Part shown: positions 27,009 to 34,511 of the stretch, in pieces
Layout of the letters: every line of letters begins with the position of its first letter
Position numbering within the stretch: the first letter of the stretch is position 1
Source of the DNA: CAWCPR01 sp963797475
GTDB lineage: Bacteria > Chloroflexota > Anaerolineae > Anaerolineales > UBA4823
Assembly: GCA_963797475.1 (NCBI GenBank)
Contig: CAWCPR010000001.1
Coordinates: 1,736,001-1,800,000, forward strand
Direction of reading: 5' to 3'
DNA: 64,000 nt
Position numbers and translations under genes: made by a program
The notes under the pieces: generated by a model
Told to the model about the DNA's origin: nothing
Database searches by the model: none
Seen by the model: only the letters and a program-made list of their open reading frames with translations

Positions 27009-28265
27009 CTACAGTTTCATCCTCCCCCGGCCGGCCGGCAGGGTCCGCTCCGAACCGCCGTTTTCTTTTTGTCCATCTGTTCCCCCGGAAAGCACCGCGG
27101 TCACATTATCCATACGCCCGACACGATGCACATTTCGCAGCAGATTTTCAGCTTTAACCTCGTACTTAAAGGTCACGTCCTCGAAAACGAGCTCACCTTG
27201 AACGTCCTTCAGCTCAAATGCGCCGGGTTTGTCCTGAATCTCCAGCGGCAGGTCAATCACTTCGAACACCCGCTCGAAGCTGACAACCGAAGTTGCAAAT
27301 TCGACCGGCGCGTTCGCCAGGCCTTGCAAGGCGGAATACAGGCTGGACAGGTAGGCGCCAAAGGCGACAATCGTTCCCACCGTAAATGCCTGGCTGATGA
27401 CCAGGTAACCGCCGATGCCGTAAACCAGGGCTGTACCTACCGCGCTCAGCAAACCGATAATGACGAAGAAAATTGTGCCGATCACCGCCCGTCGTATGCC
27501 AAGATCGCGCACGCTCTTGGCCCGCTGTTCAAAGCGCGTGACTTCCTGACCGGTGCGCCCGAAGAGCTTGACCAACAAAGCTCCGCTGATGTTGAGAGTC
27601 TCGTTCATCATGGCGTTCATCTGAGCGTTGGCTTCCATTTGCTCTCGGGCGATGTCCCGTAAGCGGGTGCCTAACCGGCGCGCTGCCAGGATGAACAGCG
27701 GCAGGATGGTCACGCCGACCAACGTCAGGCGCCATTCGAGCGTCAGCATTACGACCAAAACTGCCGCCACCTGGATCACGTCGGTGATGATACTGACGAT
27801 CGTGTTGCTGATCGCATTTTGAGCGCCAACCACGTCGTTATTCAGGCGGCTCATCATTTCGCCGACCTTGGTATTGGTGAAGAAGCGCAACGACATGCGC
27901 TGCAGTCGCGAGAACAAAGCCACTCGAAGGTCGAAGATCACCCCTTCTCCAACCCAGGCATTCAGGCGGCGCTGCCAGACATTGATCGCCCCGCCCAGGG
28001 CTGGAATGACCAGCAGACCGGCCGCGAGCAGGGTCAACTGCCCCAAATTCTTATCCGGGAGAGTCTTGTCGATCAACTGGCGCAGGATCATCGGAGTCAG
28101 CAGCGTCAACCCGGTCGTAACCAGGATCATGAGCAGCATGCCCAGGATTTGCCAGCGATAAGGGGCCGAATAGCGCAAAACGCGCAGCAGCAGGTCCCGC
28201 GTGACTTTCGGTTTTTCATCCCCCGATCTTAAGTAGCCCCACCAACCGCCGCTGTGAAATCCCAT
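27009..28265 (-). CDS. ABC exporter, transmembrane N-terminal piece (MsbA-like, frameshifted)
   Basis: Begins at ATG 28265 (MGFHSGGWWGYLRSG). Six transmembrane helices of the type I exporter fold are seen (e.g. ILGMLLMILVTTGLTLLTPM, VIQVAAVLVVMLTLEWRLTL, IGTIFFVIIGLLSAVGTALV), along with coupling-helix sequence FSRLQRMSLRFFTNTKVGEM. The frame enters the ATPase domain (LVFEDVTFKYEV) and then a roughly 55-residue insert before it breaks at 27024-27028. Similar inserts between the first strands of the ATPase occur in actinobacterial and Chloroflexi exporters. With the 26287-26961 piece it is a full half-transporter that would act as a homodimer or with a partner outside the window. The substrate is unknown. 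Confidence 0.88.
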   Translation of the reverse strand: MGFHSGGWWGYLRSGDEKPKVTRDLLLRVLRYSAPYRWQILGMLLMILVTTGLTLLTPMILRQLIDKTLPDKNLGQLTLLAAGLLVIPALGGAINVWQRRLNAWVGEGVIFDLRVALFSRLQRMSLRFFTNTKVGEMMSRLNNDVVGAQNAISNTIVSIITDVIQVAAVLVVMLTLEWRLTLVGVTILPLFILAARRLGTRLRDIAREQMEANAQMNAMMNETLNISGALLVKLFGRTGQEVTRFEQRAKSVRDLGIRRAVIGTIFFVIIGLLSAVGTALVYGIGGYLVISQAFTVGTIVAFGAYLSSLYSALQGLANAPVEFATSVVSFERVFEVIDLPLEIQDKPGAFELKDVQGELVFEDVTFKYEVKAENLLRNVHRVGRMDNVTAVLSGGTDGQKENGGSERTLPAGRGRMKL

Positions 28266-28414
28266 TCAAACACCTCGCAAATTTAAATTCAATTTCTAAC
28301 CCTTTAGCTCGGTTTTTTTGAGAGAGCCTGCAGGTTCTCTCCGCCCTGTCTGATCATCCAGGCTTTATTATACGGGGTTAACCGGGCACTTTTTGTAAGA
28401 AATCTGTTTGTTTA

Positions 28415-28756
28415 TCAGGAATGATGGCGGCGGATATCCCCCACCTGAACTTCACAGGCCAAACCCTTTTCGAGCGCCAGCTCCAGGTTCTCCACCTGAA
28501 GGATTGTAACCGGCGCGTGCTGCACCACTCGCACCCAGTAGCCAGCCACCAGGCCATAGGATTGCAAATGCATCTGCCGTTCGAACGATATATGCTGAGA
28601 AAAACCGGTTACCTGGGCCCAAAAACCCGCAGGGACATCCAGCAGGCTCAGCTCTACTACGGGCTGGTCGGAGCGAAGCGGCGCATGCCTGTGCCTGAAT
28701 CGTGAACGTCCGGAACGGGATCTAAATTCATGGCCAAATAACATCATCTGCATCAC
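28415..28756 (-). CDS. FeoA-domain protein
   Basis: 113 residues. The C-terminal about 75 residues have the FeoA SH3-like pattern: LSLLDVPAGFWAQVTGFSQ, MHLQSYGLVAGYWVRVVQHA and LALEKGLACEVQV. FeoA assists FeoB in ferrous iron uptake. The N-terminal 35 residues are Arg/His-rich (RSRSGRSRFRHRH) and extra to the family. The start overlaps the stop of the Cys-rich gene (ATGA, 28753-28756), so translation is coupled. It is the last gene of the fur-feoB-Cys-rich-feoA operon. Confidence 0.85.
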   Translation of the reverse strand: MMQMMLFGHEFRSRSGRSRFRHRHAPLRSDQPVVELSLLDVPAGFWAQVTGFSQHISFERQMHLQSYGLVAGYWVRVVQHAPVTILQVENLELALEKGLACEVQVGDIRRHHS

Positions 28757-28986
28757 TCCTGACCCGGGCGGACCGGGCTGTGTGAAATCCTGCTGCTTCC
28801 AGCTTTCGAGACCAGGCGCAGTGCCAGGCGGGCCAACACCGAGCGCTGCGGATCCACCATCTCAAATCCGCAGGCCGGACAGCAAACCAACAGACAGCCC
28901 TTCTGCACAGGGCAGGCACGGCAGGCAATATGCTCTGCCGGGTCAAATGAAACCCCGCACATCGAACAGGTCATCGTGGGATCCAT
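28753..28986 (-). CDS. Small Cys-rich protein of the feo operon
   Basis: 77 residues; ATG 28986 lies directly after the feoB stop (28989). Nine cysteines are seen in CSMCG, CRACP, GC, CCPACG. The four CxxC-like pairs suggest a zinc ribbon or an iron-sulfur binding fold. It sits between feoB and feoA with overlapping ends, which suggests an accessory role in ferrous iron uptake, comparable in position to FeoC or the Cys-rich FeoB-associated proteins. No sequence identity to FeoC's winged helix is visible. The C-terminal third is basic and lacks cysteines. Confidence 0.75.
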   Translation of the reverse strand: MDPTMTCSMCGVSFDPAEHIACRACPVQKGCLLVCCPACGFEMVDPQRSVLARLALRLVSKAGSSRISHSPVRPGQE

Positions 28987-28988
28987 GA

Positions 28989-30974
28989 TCATCCCCACCC
29001 TACCAGCCGCAGGAGCCGGTCCAACAACCCGCCCGACAAAAAAGCGAGCGGGAAGATGATCACCAGCATCCCTGAAGCGGTGCGCCAGCCACGCTCCTTT
29101 GCGATCACCATCACACTGGCAATGCAGGGGATGAACAATGTGAGCGTTACCATTGCGACGACGACCTGTGCGGGCGTCAGCAGTCCGTGCGATTGCATTA
29201 CAAATAAACCGGTAGCCCCAAAGTCGCGGCGCAAAAAACCCATCAAGAAAGCCGCGCTGGCCTGGGGCGGCAGTCCCAACCAGCCGTTCACCAAGGGCTC
29301 TCCGGCATGGACCATCCAGGCGAGCCAGCCGATCTTATCTAAAACGAACATTACGAACGTGCCGATGAGAAACAGCGGCACCACCTCTTTTAGATACCAT
29401 TCCAGGCGGGCCAGGGTCTTAATCAGGACATTTGAGAACACCGGCAGGCGCATCGGCGGCAGCTCCACCAGCAACTGGGAGCGCTCGCCGGGAATCAGGC
29501 GGGCCGCCAACCAGCCTACCAGGATCAAGATCAACGACACCACCCCGCCCCAGATAAGGACAGCCACCAGGGAGATACCCGCCAGCATGCCCATCACCAC
29601 GCCCAACTGGGCCGAGCATGGCACGGCGAGCGCCAGCAGCAGGGTCACCAGCAGACGCTCGCGCTTGTTCTCCAAAACACGTGTCGTCAGGGTCGCCATC
29701 GTAACACAACCCAACCCCAAAACCATGGGCAGCACAGCTTTGCCATTCAAGCCCAACATTTTGAAAAAACGATTGCTGAGCGCTGCCAGGCGCGGTAAAT
29801 AGCCCGAATCTTCCATCACGCCGAATGCCAGGAAAAATGTGGTCACAATTGGGAAGATCAGGGCCAGGGCATAGGTCATTCCCATCGTCCAAACGCCGTA
29901 TTCGCCGACCAGAAAGTCAGCCGCTATCGGAATTGGAACCAGGCGGTTCACCCAACTAACCACCCAGGGATTGATCACCTCACCAAAAAGCCTGCCTTCC
30001 AGCAAGTTCACCAATGTCCCGGCTCCCCACACACCCACAAACCAGTACAGGCCGTAAAGAACTGCTGCCAGGATGAACAATCCCCAGACGGGATGGGTCG
30101 TCAACCGGCCCAGGAGCTCGGAGAATCCGGCGCCGCCAACGCCTGTTTGCATGAAGGCATTGGCGGCGGTCCGTTCGACAAACGCCAGCCGGAACTGTTG
30201 AATTCGCGTTGAAAGGGGCTCACCTACTGAAGCCTGAACTCGATCGCGCTGGACACAAAGCTCTGCAAACGTGGAAGCATTCAGGTGGACCCGCAGCCAG
30301 TTTTCGCTCACCGGATCCGCGCTCAACCAGAGCAGCCCCAGGGAGCGCAGGTTGATCGCCAGGGGGGGAAGTCCGGCTGCCTGCAAGAATTCCGCCAGGT
30401 CGGAAAGCGCAGCCTCGATTTCGGCGCCGTAGTCGAGTCTGAATTCAGGCGCCGAGGCAGAATGCACCGCGCGGACCAGCGCATCCACACCCTGGCCGCG
30501 AATCGCCGTGGTCGGCACCACGGAACAACCCAGGCGCTGTTCCAAAAGGCCGTGATTAACTGCGACGCCGCGCTTGCGGGCCTCGTCCATCATATTCAAC
30601 GCCAGAACCAGGGGAATTCCCATTTCTGCCAACTGGACACTGAGCAGCAAGGTGCGGCGCAGGTTTTTTGCGTCGCCGACCTGCAGGATAGCTTTCAGAT
30701 CCCCTTCGAGCAGGACGCGTGCGGTCACCTGCTCATCGTCCGAGTGCGGAGGAAAAGTAATCACGCCCGGCGTATCCACCAGGACCATCTGGGGAAAGGC
30801 CCGCGAAGCGCCGCGGGCAATCTCTACCGTCGTGCCGGGATAGTTGGAGATGATGACGTGCTGCCCGGTAAGCCTCTGAAACAGCACGGATTTACCCACG
30901 TTGGGGTGTCCAATCAGGGCAATACAACCAATGGATGGGAGGGTTGCGGCCGATGAAGGATTGTGATGATGCAT
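28989..30974 (-). CDS. feoB: Ferrous iron transporter FeoB
   Basis: 661 residues; ATG 30974 is favoured because the GTPase domain begins 20 residues later and because a longer start at 31040 would overlap fur. GTPase motifs: G1 LIGHPNVGKSVLFQRLTG, G2 YPGTTVE, G3 VDTPGVI, G4 LNMMDEA. The membrane part has the duplicated FeoB gate signatures (GVMEDSGYLPRLA, LGLGCVTMATLTTRVLENKR) and later helices ending in VTLTLFIPCIASV. It imports Fe2+ across the cytoplasmic membrane. It follows fur by 14 bp and precedes the Cys-rich protein by 2 bp. Family length is usually 650-780. Confidence 0.95.
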   Translation of the reverse strand: MHHHNPSSAATLPSIGCIALIGHPNVGKSVLFQRLTGQHVIISNYPGTTVEIARGASRAFPQMVLVDTPGVITFPPHSDDEQVTARVLLEGDLKAILQVGDAKNLRRTLLLSVQLAEMGIPLVLALNMMDEARKRGVAVNHGLLEQRLGCSVVPTTAIRGQGVDALVRAVHSASAPEFRLDYGAEIEAALSDLAEFLQAAGLPPLAINLRSLGLLWLSADPVSENWLRVHLNASTFAELCVQRDRVQASVGEPLSTRIQQFRLAFVERTAANAFMQTGVGGAGFSELLGRLTTHPVWGLFILAAVLYGLYWFVGVWGAGTLVNLLEGRLFGEVINPWVVSWVNRLVPIPIAADFLVGEYGVWTMGMTYALALIFPIVTTFFLAFGVMEDSGYLPRLAALSNRFFKMLGLNGKAVLPMVLGLGCVTMATLTTRVLENKRERLLVTLLLALAVPCSAQLGVVMGMLAGISLVAVLIWGGVVSLILILVGWLAARLIPGERSQLLVELPPMRLPVFSNVLIKTLARLEWYLKEVVPLFLIGTFVMFVLDKIGWLAWMVHAGEPLVNGWLGLPPQASAAFLMGFLRRDFGATGLFVMQSHGLLTPAQVVVAMVTLTLFIPCIASVMVIAKERGWRTASGMLVIIFPLAFLSGGLLDRLLRLVGWG

Positions 30975-30988
30975 AGCCTGTCTCTGAC

Positions 30989-31449
30989 TTAACGCTGTGA
31001 GCTTTCTTCGGAAGCTTCCGCCCGGCGGCAATCGGCGCATAAGCCGTACAGAACCACCGTACCGATATCCACCTGAGCCCCGCTGTGCAGCTCGAATTGG
31101 GCTTTGATTGTATTGACCAGCAAGTTGTCAAACTCAATCACCCGCTTACAGGAGTAGCATACAAAGTGGTAATGTTCGCCTGGGTTGGCGGGATCGAAGC
31201 GCTCCTGGCGGCGCTCTTCATCGAACCAGCGTGAGCGCACCAACCCTTCCTGCTCCAACCAGCGCAAAGTCCGGTATACAGTGGTCAGGTGCAGATTTGG
31301 GTCGCGCTGGCGGGCTTCGCTTAAAGCTCATCGGCGGTTGGGTGGCTGCCAAGATCGTCCAACGCTTTAATGATCAGCTTGCGCTGGGCGGTCATGCGCC
31401 CACCCTGATCCCGAATACGCTTTTCCGCTTCTTTTATAAGTGCCATCAT
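30989..31449 (-). CDS. fur: Fur-family metalloregulator, interrupted by one frameshift
   Basis: Two frames make one protein. ATG 31449 opens MMALIKEAEKRIRD and the winged-helix start MTAQRKLIIKALDDLGSHPT before a TAA at 31321. The other frame (to 30989) supplies ARQRDPNLHLTTVYRTLRW, the dimerisation domain with HYHFVCYSCKRVIEFD, and CADC. One more T in the run at about 31323-31325 joins them (ADELLSEARQRDP), giving about 152 residues, the normal length. Fur proteins bind Fe2+, Zn2+, Mn2+ or sense peroxide; the operon with feoB favours iron. The 23-bp palindrome 14-36 bp upstream is a likely autoregulatory operator. Confidence 0.85.
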
Positions 31450-31462
31450 GATCCATCGCCTC

Positions 31463-31485
31463 TTATTGCAAGTCACTTGCAATAA
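31463..31485. promoter_or_regulatory. 23-bp palindromic operator upstream of fur-feoB
   Basis: TTATTGCAAGTCACTTGCAATAA is a perfect 11-1-11 inverted repeat. It lies immediately upstream of the first gene of the fur-feo operon, with TTGCAA half-sites, a form expected of a Fur-family operator. Confidence 0.75.
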
Positions 31486-31673
31486 TAACTTTCTTTTCTT
31501 TCAAATCTTAGTGTCATTCGTCATGTCTTGGCAGGAGTGTCATCCTGATTCTCACGACCACCAGCCGGATCCACGGGCGGGCTGGCCTGCGCTTTACCCA
31601 ACCAGCGGTTAAAAAAATTCTCCCGCCGGCCATTCAAGCAACCAGCGGGAGAACCGAAACTGGAGGAGGAACT

Positions 31674-32537
31674 TCATTTTTCCAACGAAATCCGGGCAAC
31701 CGGCTGGATATTCATTTCCGGAACCAGCTCCGTATAACTGAGCACGGGTAAATCGGGAAATTCCGGGGCGATCAGACGCCGGAGCGTTTGGCGAACGCTG
31801 TCCACCGTGAGCACCACCTGCGGCGTACCGGAGGACACCGGCCCATTAACTTCCATGCGAAGCGCAGCCAGGATTTTTTCCAGCCTGGTCGTGTCGAGAC
31901 GCTCCCAATGCTCGTCGGCTGTTAGAAGCGCCTCATTCGCCAAAAGCGCTTCAATTTCCGGGTCAACCAGGTAGGCCAGTAAATTAAATTGGCCCTGTGT
32001 GTATTTGTGACTGATATAGCGCTTCAGATGGATGCGCACAAATTCGGCCAACGTCACGGGGTCTTGCAGCCAGCTTCCACTCGGGACCCGGCGAGCCGCC
32101 AGGCGAGGATCAAAAACGATTTCCTGCGAGTCGTCCACGACGATGTAATCGAAATCGATCAACGCCTGCAATATAGAACGCTGGTCGCGGATCGTGATCC
32201 CCTCCGCCGCCAGCAGGCGATAAACCCACGTCAAGATTCCAGTCGAATAACGCCCCTTGACCATGGAAACGATTTGTGGGAAGGACTCCTGCAGGCGGTT
32301 AAGCTGCTCGATCACCCAATTTTGCTGCACCAGGCAGCCCATATTGGCGCGCAGGTCGCTCGCTAAGGCCTCAACCAGGTAATCCACCGGATTCCAGGCG
32401 ATTAATCCCAGGTCGTGGGCGAAAGACTCTGCTGAGGCCGGGACAAGGCTGTAAGTCGAATGGCCGAAAAGTTTGGGAGCCGGGCTGCCCGTGACGCCTA
32501 ATAAGCGCAGGCGTTCCGGCAAATCGTTCACCAACAA
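31674..32537 (-). CDS. Soluble FlhA/FHIPEP cytoplasmic-domain-like protein, C-terminal piece
   Basis: 287 residues shown; the true frame reaches upstream to about 32604, where it meets the next gene's frame. The sequence follows the cytoplasmic domain of FlhA/SctV: LLAAEGITIRDQRSILQALI aligns with LLAEKVPIRDMRTILETLAE of enterobacterial FlhA. LAEFVRIHLKRYISHKYTQ aligns with the 'LTxxVRxALxRxI' helix. VVLTVDSVRQTLRRLIAPEF then PVLSYTEL aligns with the terminal 'VLL..LR..L...LP.LVVLS..E'. No transmembrane helix is present. FlhA-C normally docks chaperone-substrate complexes at an export gate; no other export gene is in the window, so the role here is unknown. Confidence 0.78.
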   Translation of the reverse strand: MLVNDLPERLRLLGVTGSPAPKLFGHSTYSLVPASAESFAHDLGLIAWNPVDYLVEALASDLRANMGCLVQQNWVIEQLNRLQESFPQIVSMVKGRYSTGILTWVYRLLAAEGITIRDQRSILQALIDFDYIVVDDSQEIVFDPRLAARRVPSGSWLQDPVTLAEFVRIHLKRYISHKYTQGQFNLLAYLVDPEIEALLANEALLTADEHWERLDTTRLEKILAALRMEVNGPVSSGTPQVVLTVDSVRQTLRRLIAPEFPDLPVLSYTELVPEMNIQPVARISLEK

Positions 32538-32572
32538 TTGGTCTTCTCCCAGCTCCTTCCAGGGGAAAGCAG

Positions 32573-33436
32573 TCAGATGGTTGATCTTAAATCGGAAGAG
32601 CCCGGGGGCAGCTCCGGCGCAGCCACAAAACGCATCTCCGGAAGATGGAAGCCTGACTCGTAAAAAAGGGCCTCTCTTTTTGCCGCAAAGGGGCTGTTTT
32701 CGTATTCCGCCGCCCGCAAGGTAATCTGCTGGAGTGATTCGGGCGCAAGTTGGATCTCAATGACCCCCGGCGAAAGCGCTGCGATCAGAGATTCGCAAAT
32801 CTCCGTTGGCGAATGGCCAGCCTGCCTACCCTGGTCCAAACCCTGGGCGACGATCCGCCAGTCGCCGATCGAGATATGGTAATCCAAAACAGCGCCCAGG
32901 ATTATCTTGAGGTCATCCAGCTCCGGCAAAGTCTGGGCTTCGGGAAAAGAGGCGGATAAGCTCGCCAGGTAGGCCGCCAGGACCGGTTGGGTAAGCAGCG
33001 CAGATGGCCGAATCTTGACAATCTCAGGACATACCAGGCGGACCCATTGCAGCGCCCGGTCGGAGGGCAAAGATTGCAAGCGAGCTAAGAGCCCTTCATT
33101 CGGCGCGCCGGTTTCAATCACGTCTGGCGCTGCCAGCCATAATGCCCGCTCCAATAAGCCGTCCGGGTAATGACAAATTTCCTTATCCAGCCAAAGCTCC
33201 AGGATACCGGCTTTTTCACCTGAGCCAGCCGAAAACGGTTCGACTTCAACCTGCGGTTCCGCCGGGACACCCAAATCCGCAAATAATGCGGCGAAATCCT
33301 CCCGCAGGCCGGTTTGCAGGGCAGCGCTGTCCAGCCGCGCCAGCCAGGTCGCCTCGATCTTCAATTTCAATGGGATCGCGGGCGCTTTACCTTCAAACGG
33401 TTGAGAACGGCTTTCTTGTTCGGGTAGGTCCATCAT
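32573..33436 (-). CDS. Soluble FlhA/FHIPEP-like protein, N-terminal piece (frameshifted)
   Basis: 287 residues. I read a first, degenerate FlhA-C-like module (about residues 22-200; IPLKLKIEATWLARLDSAAL, LLTQPVLAAYLASLSASFPE, LDYHISIGDWRIVAQGLDQ). A second module starts near residue 210 (GVIEIQLAPESLQQITL, YESGFHLPEMRFVAAPELPP). The frame then breaks at a five-base run of G (32604-32608). One extra base gives ELPPGLFRFKINHLTAFPW and runs on into the 31674-32537 piece, for one protein of about 585 residues with two tandem modules. It starts 16 bp after the stop of the preceding FlhA-C-like gene. Confidence 0.72.
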   Translation of the reverse strand: MMDLPEQESRSQPFEGKAPAIPLKLKIEATWLARLDSAALQTGLREDFAALFADLGVPAEPQVEVEPFSAGSGEKAGILELWLDKEICHYPDGLLERALWLAAPDVIETGAPNEGLLARLQSLPSDRALQWVRLVCPEIVKIRPSALLTQPVLAAYLASLSASFPEAQTLPELDDLKIILGAVLDYHISIGDWRIVAQGLDQGRQAGHSPTEICESLIAALSPGVIEIQLAPESLQQITLRAAEYENSPFAAKREALFYESGFHLPEMRFVAAPELPPGSSDLRSTI

Positions 33437-33452
33437 TTTTTATGATGCAATC

Positions 33453-34511
33453 CTAACGAGGCTGCGAGAAATCAAATTCTGACTGGGCGACAGGACTCTG
33501 CTCGCTTTTTTCCGCCAGGAGCTCCGCCTCGGCGATGACAAACAAGTCCGGGAACTCCAGCTCGACCAGCCGGCGCAAGAACGGGCGAACTTCGCCGTCC
33601 TTGCAAACCAACACTTGATTCCCGTGCGCCGGTTCAACGATGGCGCGAATTTCAGCCAGCAGATCCTGGGCTTCTAGCGGGGGTAACGCCAAGAACAATT
33701 TGCCATCCTGGTGTTTAAGCCAGGAGGAAACCTTATCCTCCGCTTCCTGTGGAAGAAATACCTGCTGCGCCTCGGGCTGGTTGCCGGGCAGGTAAGGCTT
33801 AAGTTTCATCCGGGCCGCCTGCACGACAGGATGGACATCCTCATCCGGCAAGCCGCATTCTTGCAGCGCCTCCAAGATCGAGCGCCAATCCTTGATGGAA
33901 ACGCTCTCGGCGAGCAGCGCTCTCAACATGCGTCCAAAGCGTGCCTGCGAGTCTGGATCCGCGACGAACCAATCCAGCGTCAGGGCGGCGCCTGGCTCTT
34001 TGCGCCAGGAATCCAGCAGCCCTGCGACCTCCTGTACGTCAATGAAATCGGCCAGGTTGCGGTACAGGACGGCCTGCAGGTGGAGGACCATATAAAACAG
34101 AGGGTCCTCCCATACCTCGAAGCCTTTTTCTTGTAATTTTGGAACGAACTCGCTCTTAACCCAACAGCCAGGCGCGCCGGTGAGCGGGTGGACCCCAGGC
34201 TGCAGGGCAGCGTCGGGAATCTGCAAAGCCAGCAGCGCCTCACGATCCTGGAGGCAGTATGCCATGCCGGGTTGAAGCGTCCCCATGACAATGGGCACCT
34301 CATCCAGCAGGACCAAATAACTGTTTTCCGGCAAGCCGCCTTCGAAATTTCCGCGCACCCGCACACCCGGGACGCTGACACCCATCTGCTCGAGCAAGCG
34401 GGCGCGCATCTCGGGCAGGTAAGTCTTGAACATGATCCAATCCGGCCCCGTGTCGGTTGGGAGCAGATGGTAATCCATCTCGATGGCGACCGTATATACG
34501 GTCGGGAGCAT
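33453..34511 (-). CDS. FlhA/FHIPEP cytoplasmic-domain-like module, possibly fused to the TPR protein
   Basis: 352 residues from ATG 34511, the clearest of the FlhA-like modules. Segments align in order with FlhA-C: TVAIEMDYHLLPTDTG (FlhA 'MEVGYRLIPMVD'), MGVSVPGVRVRGN ('MGFLPPVVHIRDN'), HPLTGAPGCWVKSEFVPKL ('AIWIESALKEQA'), MVLHLQAVLYRNLADFIDVQ ('VATHLNHLIGQFSAELFGRQ'), LRALLAESVSIKDWRSILEA ('LQNLLAEKVPIRDMRTILET'), and LVCKDGEVRPFLRRL. It lacks FlhA's eight N-terminal membrane helices. Sequence upstream of the ATG (TGLQLSGKDGELEM) runs back to the TPR gene; removing one A near 34560 makes a single TPR-FlhA-C protein of about 1350 residues. Confidence 0.8.
   Translation of the reverse strand: MLPTVYTVAIEMDYHLLPTDTGPDWIMFKTYLPEMRARLLEQMGVSVPGVRVRGNFEGGLPENSYLVLLDEVPIVMGTLQPGMAYCLQDREALLALQIPDAALQPGVHPLTGAPGCWVKSEFVPKLQEKGFEVWEDPLFYMVLHLQAVLYRNLADFIDVQEVAGLLDSWRKEPGAALTLDWFVADPDSQARFGRMLRALLAESVSIKDWRSILEALQECGLPDEDVHPVVQAARMKLKPYLPGNQPEAQQVFLPQEAEDKVSSWLKHQDGKLFLALPPLEAQDLLAEIRAIVEPAHGNQVLVCKDGEVRPFLRRLVELEFPDLFVIAEAELLAEKSEQSPVAQSEFDFSQPR

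Noticed and set aside
31674..34511. Type III secretion or flagellar export locus
   Set aside because: Only the cytoplasmic part of FlhA is matched, with no membrane domain and no FlhB, FliPQR, ATPase or flagellin gene in the window.
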